The notes under the pieces were generated by a model. It saw only the letters and a program-made list of their open reading frames with translations. It did no database searches and had not been told where the DNA came from. The position numbers and the translations under genes were made by a program. 12,425 nucleotides of DNA from CAYXVF01 sp964468125. GTDB lineage: Bacteria > Myxococcota > XYA12-FULL-58-9 > CAYXVF01. Location of the stretch: positions 1-12,425 of the forward strand of contig CAYXVF010000147.1 in the NCBI GenBank assembly GCA_964468125.1, read 5' to 3'. Position 1 is the stretch's first letter, and the number at the start of each line of letters is the position of its first letter. This document shows positions 6,067-12,423 of the stretch, one piece after another.

Positions 6067-7746
6067 ATGGATACGCGCGCAATACTCGACTCCGACGAGT
6101 TGGTCGCCGGGCGATACCGGGTCGTCCGCCAACTGGGTATGGGCGGGATGGGCCGAGTTTTCGAGGCGGATGATGAAGGCGGCGTGAAGCGCAAGGTGGC
6201 GCTCAAGATGCTCCGTCCGTCGCAGCTAAATGCGCCAGAACTCGATGATGAGTCACGCATGTACCGGCTCCGCCGGTTTCTCAACGAAGCGAGTGCTGCA
6301 GCCCGGGTCGCCTCACCCCACGTCGTGACCATCTACGACGTTGTCGATCACAACGGCTACTACTTCATCGTGCAGGAATTCATTCCAGGCTCGCTCTCGC
6401 TGCAAGACGCGATGTGGCAGGCCTACCAAGACGGCGAGTGGTTGGACGAGATCACGGTCTGCGAGCACTTGCACCAGGCGGCCCTTGGTCTAAAAGCTGC
6501 GCATGCCGTCGGCGTGGTCCATCGCGACATCAAGCCCGCCAACATGCTGCTCTCACGGGGCTCCGACGACATCGAGCGCTTGAGCCTCATCGACTTCGGT
6601 ATTGCGGTGATTGAGAACAGCGAACGACTGACGCTCACAGGACATCGCACCATCCTTGGAACGCCGGGCTACATAGCGCCAGAAGTCATTCTCGGGGAGG
6701 GAGTCCCAGCGGCGAAAGACGACCCTGGGGCGCCGGACCATCGAGTCGACTTCTTCAGTCTTGGTGTGAGTATCTACTTTGCACTGACCTACCAGCTTCC
6801 TTTCGCCCGCTACGAGACAGCGGAAGACATGGCGCACGCGCTGAGTGCCCCCCCGCCCTCGCCGGAGGACCTGCGCCCGGGTATCAGTGAACATTGGGAG
6901 GTCGTGCTCCATAAGCTCTTCGCGCCGTACCGGGATTTGAGGTACGAGAACGCCCAGCAACTCGTTCGCGACACCAAGCTCCTTCAGACTTTGCTAGAAA
7001 ACGAGGAGCATCCGGAAACTGAGCCACCGCTGCCGCCGCGGTTCGGAAGCGAAAACAGCGACGCTCCTTCGCGGCCAGCTGGCGCTGAATCGCTCAGCGA
7101 TCGCGCCTTAGCACGCGCCCGAACGCTGGAGGCCATCGCGACCACGTTCAAGCGACAGGAGCAAGAGCCACGACCAACGCTTACCGAGGCCACGTCTCAC
7201 GGGAGCCACACTCCCAGGAAGCGTCGAAGCCCCAGGAGGCAACAGGAGGCCGCATTCGAGGCGCTCCCGCAGTCTCTCACGCCGGACTCGAATCCGGCTA
7301 CACCGCCTGAGGTGCAGACGATTGTCCAACGGTCCGTTCTCGGACCGCATATGCTCAATCCGAACATCGCGCACAGCGCCGTTTGTACGATGCCCTACAA
7401 ACTCGTCACGGATGGCGTGCACTTGGAAGTGATTCATGGTCGAGTAGATCTCGACTTTGCACACTCCTATGCGGCCGCGACCGAGGCCAGTTTCGCCGCG
7501 TCCACCAAGAAGCTGCAGGTTTTTTCGGATTGGAGCCACGTAACCGGCTACTCGTCCGAAGCTCGCTCGTTCTTGACCTCATGGGGTCTGGGCGTCCGAC
7601 AGAAGTACGAGGTCGCGCATCTCCTTGTCACACTTCCCTTTGTCGCGATGGGCCTGTCCGTCGCAAATCTCGCGGTGAAGTTCTTCTACATTCACAAGAC
7701 ACCCGAGACCTTTCGCGAGTCCTTTGCTCAGACACTAGGCCGTTAA
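6067..7746 (+). CDS. Hanks-type Ser/Thr protein kinase with C-terminal STAS-like domain
   Basis: 559 aa from ATG 6067; an in-frame GTG at 5908 would add 53 poorly structured residues, and would suit a nearly leaderless transcript. All kinase hallmarks are intact: glycine loop GMGGMG (24-29), K47 in VALK, E74, HRDIKPAN (152-159) with D154, DFG (176-178), GTPGYIAPE (198-206) and D228. Several Thr (about 189-200) offer activation-loop phosphosites. The domain ends near 310. A charged, Pro/Ser/Arg-rich linker (about 315-430) follows, then a domain at about 442-556 sharing SDWSHVTGYSSEAR (487-500) and VAMGLSVANLAV with the 153-aa protein downstream. No transmembrane or PASTA region exists, so it is cytoplasmic. 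Kinase identity is certain; calling the C-terminal domain STAS-like is inference. It probably regulates itself or pairs with the stand-alone relatives. The 5908-6066 leader holds GGAGG at 5931-5935. Confidence 0.92.
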   Translation: MDTRAILDSDELVAGRYRVVRQLGMGGMGRVFEADDEGGVKRKVALKMLRPSQLNAPELDDESRMYRLRRFLNEASAAARVASPHVVTIYDVVDHNGYYFIVQEFIPGSLSLQDAMWQAYQDGEWLDEITVCEHLHQAALGLKAAHAVGVVHRDIKPANMLLSRGSDDIERLSLIDFGIAVIENSERLTLTGHRTILGTPGYIAPEVILGEGVPAAKDDPGAPDHRVDFFSLGVSIYFALTYQLPFARYETAEDMAHALSAPPPSPEDLRPGISEHWEVVLHKLFAPYRDLRYENAQQLVRDTKLLQTLLENEEHPETEPPLPPRFGSENSDAPSRPAGAESLSDRALARARTLEAIATTFKRQEQEPRPTLTEATSHGSHTPRKRRSPRRQQEAAFEALPQSLTPDSNPATPPEVQTIVQRSVLGPHMLNPNIAHSAVCTMPYKLVTDGVHLEVIHGRVDLDFAHSYAAATEASFAASTKKLQVFSDWSHVTGYSSEARSFLTSWGLGVRQKYEVAHLLVTLPFVAMGLSVANLAVKFFYIHKTPETFRESFAQTLGR

Positions 7747-7868
7747 TTGGTTCCGTCCCCTCTTCTCGGGGTTTCTACGGCGCTCTAGCAGCAACTGCCG
7801 CAGCTCTGGCCGCGACGACGCCGCAGCCACGACGCTTCGCATTCTTACCTGTTGCATTTTTGTTGGTT

Positions 7869-7878
7869 TTGTATACAA
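7869..7878 (+). promoter_or_regulatory. TTGTNNACAA element before the 97-aa/STAS-like operon
   Basis: TTGTATACAA is a perfect 10-bp palindrome, 25 bp upstream of the start codon at 7904 and just ahead of the strong ribosome binding site AGGAGG (7892-7897). Its centre TATACA also resembles a -10 box, so it could be promoter, operator or both. An upstream CTGTTGCATTTTT (7849-7861) resembles the sequence before the kinase gene. Confidence 0.45.
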
Positions 7879-7903
7879 CTGATGACAATATCAGGAGGTA
7901 GAC

Positions 7904-8197
7904 ATGCAAGACGTGACCCCCCGTCCTGGGCGCAGGAGAAAGACCGGGGTTCTGCTCCTAGACGAGTTAGACAAGATGCGGGCAGCGCTAAGATCGTTGG
8001 AATCGAACCTCGAAGCACTCGAAGGAATTGTCCAGTACCATAGCGATGCGTGCCATCCGTCCGTGCTCAACAGCGCCCTGCGCTTGTCAGCGAGCGCGCA
8101 GAATGTCGCCACGGCATTCCGTAGCTTGCACGAGGGCCTGGCACTGATGCGGGAGCTACCGGCGGAGCACCGCCGGCGGCTGCGGGAGACGGCATAA
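7904..8197 (+). CDS. 97-aa helical protein coupled to a STAS-like gene
   Basis: 97 aa, start fixed by the strong ribosome binding site AGGAGG about 6 nt upstream. After a basic N-terminus (RPGRRRKTG, 7-15) the sequence is almost entirely amphipathic helix (LDELDKMRAALRSLESNLEA, about 19-38, then SALRLSASAQNVATAFRSLH, about 56-75). This suggests a small helical bundle or coiled coil, probably a binding partner. It has no enzyme motif and no family I recognise. Its TAA stop shares one base with the ATG of the next gene (TAATG), so the two are translated together, which points to a complex with the STAS-like product or a chaperone-like role. The Lys/Arg-rich N-terminus could contact nucleic acid, but nothing proves it. 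Confidence 0.75.
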   Translation: MQDVTPRPGRRRKTGVLLLDELDKMRAALRSLESNLEALEGIVQYHSDACHPSVLNSALRLSASAQNVATAFRSLHEGLALMRELPAEHRRRLRETA

Positions 8198-8658
8198 TGG
8201 AGGTGCGAACTACCCCATCGGTGCAGACGCCACTGATCGATTCTTACCTGACTGATGCTCGCGTCTACGAGTCGACCACCGGGGTGCTTCATGCACGGTA
8301 CGCGGGTGGCGGTGTGCAATTCGAGAAGATCGTAGGAGAAATCGACGCAACGCTTGGCCGCTCCTATCTCGAATCCCTCGAGTTCGCGATGGCTCGCGCA
8401 GAGCGGATCTGTATTGTGTCGGACTGGTCAGAAGTCACGCGCTACTCGAGTGAGACGCGCAGCGAGTTGACCTCATGGGCGCGAGGTCGCATTGCGGCCT
8501 TCGAGCAGGCACACATCTACACGACGCGTACGCTCGTCGCGATGGGCCTTAGCGTCGCGCGGCTTGCTGTCCCCTTCATCGAGTGCCACACGCAACTCAC
8601 ATCTTTCGAGGCGGCGCTTGCTAGCGCTGCCATGCGTGCCCGCAGCGCCGGCAACTGA
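8197..8658 (+). CDS. stand-alone STAS-like protein, close relative of the kinase C-terminus
   Basis: 153 aa, with GGGAGA before its ATG and one base shared with the upstream stop. The segment SDWSEVTRYSSETRSELTSW (75-94) and the following AHIYTTRTLVAMGLSVARLA (105-124) align without gaps to the kinase C-terminal domain; roughly half of the 68 aligned positions from the SDW motif are identical by eye. The 166-aa protein encoded at 5313-5813 is a more distant third member. The beta-alpha order and a Ser-rich turn after a buried strand are reminiscent of STAS anti-sigma antagonists, in which that region carries the phosphorylated Ser. That makes it a candidate substrate or docking partner of the kinase. 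No membrane segment is seen. It is convergent with the FHA-GGDEF operon, only 19 bp from the end of its last gene. Confidence 0.75.
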   Translation: MEVRTTPSVQTPLIDSYLTDARVYESTTGVLHARYAGGGVQFEKIVGEIDATLGRSYLESLEFAMARAERICIVSDWSEVTRYSSETRSELTSWARGRIAAFEQAHIYTTRTLVAMGLSVARLAVPFIECHTQLTSFEAALASAAMRARSAGN

Positions 8659-8677
8659 AACGCCAGCCGACGTCAGG

Positions 8678-8911
8678 TCAATGCCTGAGCAACGCTCCGT
8701 GTCTCGAAAGAGCCTCCTCTTCGTACAAGGCCAAGACGCCGCGGGCGACGCACACGGCTGCATGCGACGATGCACTTTTCATTCGGGCGTCTTGTGCAAG
8801 CGCCCGAGCTACAATGCGCTCGGCGTCGGTCAGCCTCTCAAGGAGCTCAACTGTCCCGAGGTTCGCAATGCGGGCGGCCTCAACGGGGAATCGTCGTCGC
8901 TTCAGTGCCAT
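8678..8911 (-). CDS. small helical protein at the end of the FHA-GGDEF operon
   Basis: 77 aa, predicted all-helical by eye (RFPVEAARIANLGTVELLER, LTDAERIVARALAQDARM, then CVARGVLALYEEEALSRHGA). I recognise no domain. The start ATG (8911) lies inside the preceding gene, whose stop is at 8902-8904, giving a 10-bp overlap and translational coupling. It ends 19 bp from the convergent STAS-like gene. An alternative reading is that this and the preceding ORF are one protein split by a frameshift, since both are short, helical and adjoin end to start; the overlap makes two coupled genes equally reasonable. Confidence 0.6.
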   Translation of the reverse strand: MALKRRRFPVEAARIANLGTVELLERLTDAERIVARALAQDARMKSASSHAAVCVARGVLALYEEEALSRHGALLRH

Positions 8912-9102
8912 GATCGCGCCATCGAGCGTCGCATCGCCTCGGACTCAAGGCGACGGAGCCTCTCGGCAGCCGCGGTTCGCCGCTGCCGGTCCTCTGCGCT
9001 GCGGGTCTCCTCGTAGCGCAGACGCATCGCGTGGTAGTCCGCTTCGGCCGCCCCCAGAGCGTCCACAAAAAGTTGGTGTCGACAGTTGGTAGAGCGGGTC
9101 AT
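8902..9102 (-). CDS. small coiled-coil-like protein in the FHA-GGDEF operon
   Basis: 66 aa from ATG 9102 (MTRSTNCRHQLFVDALGAAE, then YHAMRLRYEETRSAEDRQRR). The frame stays open upstream to an ATG at 9201 that overlaps the GGDEF gene, but those 33 extra residues look like untranslated sequence. The body is one long, Arg/Glu/Ala-rich helix likely to form a coiled coil. No domain is recognised. It follows the active GGDEF gene by 76 bp on the same strand and overlaps the next small gene by 10 bp. I see no clear ribosome binding site, so the start is uncertain. Confidence 0.55.
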   Translation of the reverse strand: MTRSTNCRHQLFVDALGAAEADYHAMRLRYEETRSAEDRQRRTAAAERLRRLESEAMRRSMARSWH

Positions 9103-9178
9103 CCAGGGGATCAGCCATGCGCGTAGTATGCCCTGAACGACCTTGTGCGACCTGTCGCCGGGCTTCTGCGGGTCGAGA

Positions 9179-10102
9179 TCACCGCTCCTGGGCGATGGCA
9201 TGTACTTGATGCTGCTGCGCCACGACTCGGTTACGCCCCAACGCCTTGGCCTCGTACAGGCACTGGTCGGCGCGCTCGATCATGCGTTCAAGACTGAACT
9301 TCTGCCCGTGCTCGAGAGCGTGGACACCGAACGAAGAGGTTACCGGTATCTGCACACCCTCGTAGCTGAAGCTGTGGCTCGCGATCGATTCACGTAGCTT
9401 CTCGGCCACCCGCTGCGCCGTTTCGGCGTCCTGCGCGGGCAACATGACCGCGAATTCCTCACCACCCCACCGTGCGAACTGGTCGTAGTCACGGATCTGA
9501 TGAGAGACGAGCGAAGCAAGCTCCCGCAGCACGTAGTCGCCGGCAAGATGACCGTAGGTGTCGTTGATCTTCTTAAAATGATCGATGTCGAACAGAATCA
9601 ACGAGCATTCACTTTGCGTTCGCGCCGCACGATTCAGGAGGGGTCGTGCCACCTCTTGGAAGTGCCCCTTCGTCATCGCCTGCGTGAGCGCGTCCCGCGT
9701 GCCGGCGTTGCGAAGCCCCTGGTGATAGGCCTTCTCATGCACGTTCTCGTGGAGGTAGCGCAGCACGGTTTCACCCGCCCGTACGACATCGCCCTCCCGC
9801 AAGGTGCGAAACTCACCAGGCGCGAGCCGCTCGTCGTTGACGAATGTCCCGTTGCGCGACCCGAGGTCCTGCAGAACGTACTGATCGCCCTGGCGATCAA
9901 TCTTACAGTGTTCGCGCGACACGCCTTGTCCGCCGAGCTGCATCCCTGCCTCGGTCGCTCGGCCGATGGTCACGGACGACTGTTCGATTGCAAACGCGTG
10001 GCCTTGCTGGTGCGCTTCGCCGGCGATCTGCACCAGTACCGCTGGGCCCGAATTGCGCGGGGCACGGTATTCAAACGCTGGCGTCGCGGTGTTTTCCAGC
10101 AT
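9179..10102 (-). CDS. FHA-GGDEF diguanylate cyclase (active site intact)
   Basis: 307 aa. The N-terminal FHA domain (about 22-118) has the phospho-Thr pocket residues: IGR (46-48), SREH (62-65) and RNGTF (83-87). The GGDEF domain (about 135-300) shows FDIDHFKKIND (171-181, with the metal Asp and substrate-binding N180), GGEEF (213-217) and an RxxD inhibitory site RDYD (204-207) placed exactly five residues before GGEEF. It should therefore make c-di-GMP from GTP and be feedback-inhibited by it. The FHA domain implies control by binding a phospho-Thr protein, the obvious local source being the Hanks kinase gene at 6067. No membrane segment is present, so it is soluble. Its start lies 3 bp after the stop of the upstream paralogue, with no obvious ribosome binding site, so translation may depend on coupling. 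Confidence 0.95.
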   Translation of the reverse strand: MLENTATPAFEYRAPRNSGPAVLVQIAGEAHQQGHAFAIEQSSVTIGRATEAGMQLGGQGVSREHCKIDRQGDQYVLQDLGSRNGTFVNDERLAPGEFRTLREGDVVRAGETVLRYLHENVHEKAYHQGLRNAGTRDALTQAMTKGHFQEVARPLLNRAARTQSECSLILFDIDHFKKINDTYGHLAGDYVLRELASLVSHQIRDYDQFARWGGEEFAVMLPAQDAETAQRVAEKLRESIASHSFSYEGVQIPVTSSFGVHALEHGQKFSLERMIERADQCLYEAKALGRNRVVAQQHQVHAIAQER

Positions 10103-10105
10103 CGG

Positions 10106-10972
10106 TTATCGCGGAGCTGGGAAGATCACTGACGTCACGTCGTCCGTCTGCGCTCGAAGCAAGCAGAGGCTGGCTTCATGCAGCATCTGGTCGACGCTGA
10201 CGTTGTCGTCGCCGCGGCGCAAAGGGCGGATCCCGAAGTGGATTCGAAACCCATGAGCCTTCTCAATCGACGCCGCGAGTCGATGCACGGTGTCCGTCGC
10301 GGTGCTTCCCCGTTGGTCGGGCAGCAGCAAGGCGAAACGACGCAGATCGATCCGTGCGACAGACTCCCAAGTATCGAGATGTCCCTTTGCGACCTCAGCA
10401 ACACCGCGGAGCACGGAATAGTACGCGTCGCTCCCGTGCGTCGTCTGAAACTCCTCGACCCCCGCGAGCTCGAAGACAACGAGCGTCAAGGGTTCACCGG
10501 TATCCTTCGAGCGCGTGAGCTCCAGCTCGGCGTTCTTGACCAAATACTCGCGCGGATGTGCGCCGCTCAGGTAGTCCGTCACGAACAGGTCGTAGAGCTC
10601 TTGCCTGTACTTCGCGTTAACGTCTTCACCCTCGAGAAATCGCAGGACCGTCGCGTCGATTCGGATCAGATCTCCATCTCGAAGAACGCGCTCGTTGTCC
10701 ACGCGCTCGCCATTCACGAAGGTTCCATTGCGACCGAGGCTCGTTAGCACCACCTGCGCACCGTCCACACTTCTCGCGAGTCTCGCGTGCACGCGCGACA
10801 CCCGGTCCGAGTCGAGAGGGACGGCGACCGCGCCGCTACGACCGATCGAGATCTGTTCTCCCTTCTCCAGATGGAATTTTCGTCCATCGTGGAGGCCGAC
10901 ACAGATGACGAGGCATGCATCACCTGGCATGAGTCGAGAGAAGGTGTCGCCGTATTGTTGAAACGCTGTCAT
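10106..10972 (-). CDS. FHA protein with degenerate GGDEF domain
   Basis: 288 aa, with a strong ribosome binding site GGAGG four bases before ATG. The FHA domain (about 20-113) retains IGRS (43-46), SRVH (59-62) and RNGTF (81-85), so phospho-Thr binding is likely intact. The second half has GGDEF-domain length and pattern, but the catalytic loop reads RIDLRRFALLLP (207-218) instead of RWGGEEF, the metal-site segment FDIDHF is FELAGVEEF (167-175), and the RxxD site is absent. Catalysis is therefore lost. It is the first gene of the operon and a tandem paralogue of the active cyclase, whose ORF begins 3 bp after its stop. It may act as a regulatory or decoy partner of the active enzyme, as a phosphoprotein reader, or as a GTP or c-di-GMP sensor; the sequence does not decide between these. 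Confidence 0.92.
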   Translation of the reverse strand: MTAFQQYGDTFSRLMPGDACLVICVGLHDGRKFHLEKGEQISIGRSGAVAVPLDSDRVSRVHARLARSVDGAQVVLTSLGRNGTFVNGERVDNERVLRDGDLIRIDATVLRFLEGEDVNAKYRQELYDLFVTDYLSGAHPREYLVKNAELELTRSKDTGEPLTLVVFELAGVEEFQTTHGSDAYYSVLRGVAEVAKGHLDTWESVARIDLRRFALLLPDQRGSTATDTVHRLAASIEKAHGFRIHFGIRPLRRGDDNVSVDQMLHEASLCLLRAQTDDVTSVIFPAPR

Positions 10973-11018
10973 GAGACCTCCGTAACCAGGCGCTGTATCT
11001 GTCTGCTATGTTCAACAG

Positions 11019-11028
11019 TTGTAGACAC
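11019..11028. promoter_or_regulatory. TTGTNNACAA-like element, divergent FHA/wHTH region
   Basis: TTGTAGACAC, nine of ten bases outside the variable centre... eight fixed positions, seven matched. It overlaps the dyad CAACAGTTG (11013-11021). It lies 46 bp upstream of the FHA operon start and 57 bp from a second element (11076-11085), in the 111-bp region between two divergent units. Confidence 0.4.
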
Positions 11029-11075
11029 TGAGGCTGGCGTACCGCAAGAGGAATCGTCGGCCCACTGCACTACTG

Positions 11076-11085
11076 TTGTCTACAT
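11076..11085. promoter_or_regulatory. TTGTNNACAA-like element overlapping the wHTH gene start
   Basis: TTGTCTACAT; the last two bases are the first two of the ATG at 11084. It sits in the longer GTTGTCTACATGTTCAAC (11075-11092). If the gene starts at 11084 this site covers its start codon; if it starts at ATG 11111 the site lies about 25 bp upstream, a position that would suit a promoter or operator. Confidence 0.4.
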
Positions 11086-11533
11086 GTTCAACGACATTCG
11101 TGATCCTCAGATGTCGCTCTTTGTTTCTCGCGTCGCACCGGAACGGCGCGGAGAATGGCGCACTGGGCCCATTGCTCGACCTGATGCGCACCGCTACGTC
11201 CACCTCATTCGAGCGAACGACGACCCGGAGCGTTCGACGCGCGAGGCCCGGAAGTCGCGCGGGGTAGACTCGAACAAGCGCTGGCGCGAACTCCTTCGGC
11301 CGAACAGCGTCGACGAATGGCGGCACGCCATCGTCGCACACCTGCAAGATGGTGTTCCGCGAACCTTCAATCAGCTCTGCGTCGAGCTCGGGGACATTAC
11401 CGCGGACATCGCGTTCGAGAAGGGGCCTGATCGGGCGCTCTGGGACCTCGTCGAGGAAGGAATCCTCGAGCATACGCTCAGAGCACCCATTCGCTTCCGA
11501 TTGGCTCAGAATGGCGATGAGAGGGCTCCATGA
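11084..11533 (+). CDS. winged-helix-like protein coupled to a nuclease gene
   Basis: 149 aa from ATG 11084, or 140 aa from ATG 11111 (MSLFVSRVAP); neither has a clear ribosome binding site. Residues about 92-140 (PRTFNQLCVELGDITADIAF, then DRALWDLVEEGILEHTLRAP and IRFRL) have the order of a winged-helix domain: helix, helix, recognition-type helix with ALW.LVE.G, and a beta wing ending IRFRL. The N-terminal half is basic and rich in Arg. DNA binding is therefore likely, but the target is unknown, and I recognise no named family. The stop overlaps the start of the nuclease gene by 4 nt (ATGA). A TTGTCTACAT element overlaps the first start codon, so autoregulation is a possibility worth testing. 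Confidence 0.7.
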   Translation: MFNDIRDPQMSLFVSRVAPERRGEWRTGPIARPDAHRYVHLIRANDDPERSTREARKSRGVDSNKRWRELLRPNSVDEWRHAIVAHLQDGVPRTFNQLCVELGDITADIAFEKGPDRALWDLVEEGILEHTLRAPIRFRLAQNGDERAP

Positions 11534-12423
11534 TCCCTCGCGCTCTCACAGGCATCGTCACACCCAGAATGGGCAGCATTGCACTCGTCGCTCTGGCGCT
11601 GGTCGCATGCAGTCGAATCCCGGCGCCCTCGACCCCCGCACATTCGACCGGAACGAAGACTGGATCACAGTCTCTCTTCACCACGCTCCCGGCCTGCAGC
11701 ACTCCGGTGCTCGAGAACCCGCGCTATACCGTTTGCATGCGGCACTCAGGTCAGATCGCACAGTGGACCGCGTACCGGATCGATCTCTCAATGCTAAAGG
11801 GGGCTACGGAAAGGACGGAGGATTTTCGGGAGGACCCGCGGGTCCCATTGCGAAACCGAGCCGAGCTGGACGACTATCGTGGTTCAGGCTACGACCGCGG
11901 TCATCTCGCACCCGCCGCACTCTTCCGCGGCAGCCCGCGCGCCATGTCAGCCAGTTTTCTCCTGACCAACGTGGTCCCGCAGGCGCCTGGACTCAATCGA
12001 GGTGCATGGCGCGAGTTGGAAGCTGCCGTTCGCCGCGTCGCCTGGAGAAGCGAAGCGGTCTGGGTCTTCACGGGAACCCATGGCCGTCGTGACCGCATCG
12101 GGGACGGCGTCATCGTTCCCTCTCACCTGTGGAAGGCGGTTCTCCTGGAGGACCAGCACGGGTTTCGCGGTGCAGCCGCGATCGCGGAGAACACTGACAG
12201 TAGCGCCGTGCGCTACGTGGGGATCGACGACGTCGAAGCGCTCACAGGCCTGGACTTCTTCGCGCTGCTACCCGACGAGGTCGAAGCGCGCGTGGAAGCG
12301 ATGCGGGACGAGCTCGAAAGACCCGCGCCGGAGAGCCGAACCGCCTCGGGCCATTCACCCAGGGCGCAACAGCACAGACAGCTGCTGCATTTCCGGCTTG
12401 TACTCGAATCTCAACCATTGTAG
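11530..12423 (+). CDS. DNA/RNA non-specific endonuclease, predicted lipoprotein
   Basis: 297 aa. The N-terminus has a signal sequence ending in the lipobox LVAC (C27 as lipid-modified Cys), preceded by a hydrophobic stretch (IALVALAL); an internal ATG at 11569 (M14) gives a more usual signal length. The nuclease domain shows DRGH (122-125, H125 the general base), a long FLLTN segment and N156 in LNRGAW (155-160), 31 residues after the His as in Serratia-type nucleases, with E163 as likely second metal-site residue. This marks the NUC family, which cleaves DNA and RNA with Mg2+. It acts outside the cytoplasm, on extracellular nucleic acid for defence, biofilm or nutrition. The tail after about 270 is extra. 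A ribosome binding site GAGGG precedes the ATG, which overlaps the winged-helix gene by 4 nt. No immunity gene is visible, as expected for an exported enzyme. Confidence 0.93.
   Translation: MIPRALTGIVTPRMGSIALVALALVACSRIPAPSTPAHSTGTKTGSQSLFTTLPACSTPVLENPRYTVCMRHSGQIAQWTAYRIDLSMLKGATERTEDFREDPRVPLRNRAELDDYRGSGYDRGHLAPAALFRGSPRAMSASFLLTNVVPQAPGLNRGAWRELEAAVRRVAWRSEAVWVFTGTHGRRDRIGDGVIVPSHLWKAVLLEDQHGFRGAAAIAENTDSSAVRYVGIDDVEALTGLDFFALLPDEVEARVEAMRDELERPAPESRTASGHSPRAQQHRQLLHFRLVLESQPL

Noticed and set aside
7757..7776. Possible terminator after the kinase gene (CCCC-TCTTCTC-GGGG then TTTC)
   Set aside because: Only a four-base stem with a short, interrupted T stretch; too weak to call.
8665..8695. 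Hairpin TCAGG-TCAATG-CCTGA between convergent genes as bidirectional terminator
   Set aside because: Five-base stem without a T-tract on either strand.
11009..11092. Integron attC-like core sites (GTTCAAC fits RYYYAAC)
   Set aside because: No matching GTTRRRY partner at attC spacing, no integrase and no cassette array; the motif is better explained as part of the TTGTNNACAA group.
11349..12092. Plus-strand open frame of 247 codons across the winged-helix and nuclease genes
   Set aside because: It overlaps two genes with recognisable domains in another frame and has a low-complexity Arg/Ser/Pro composition.
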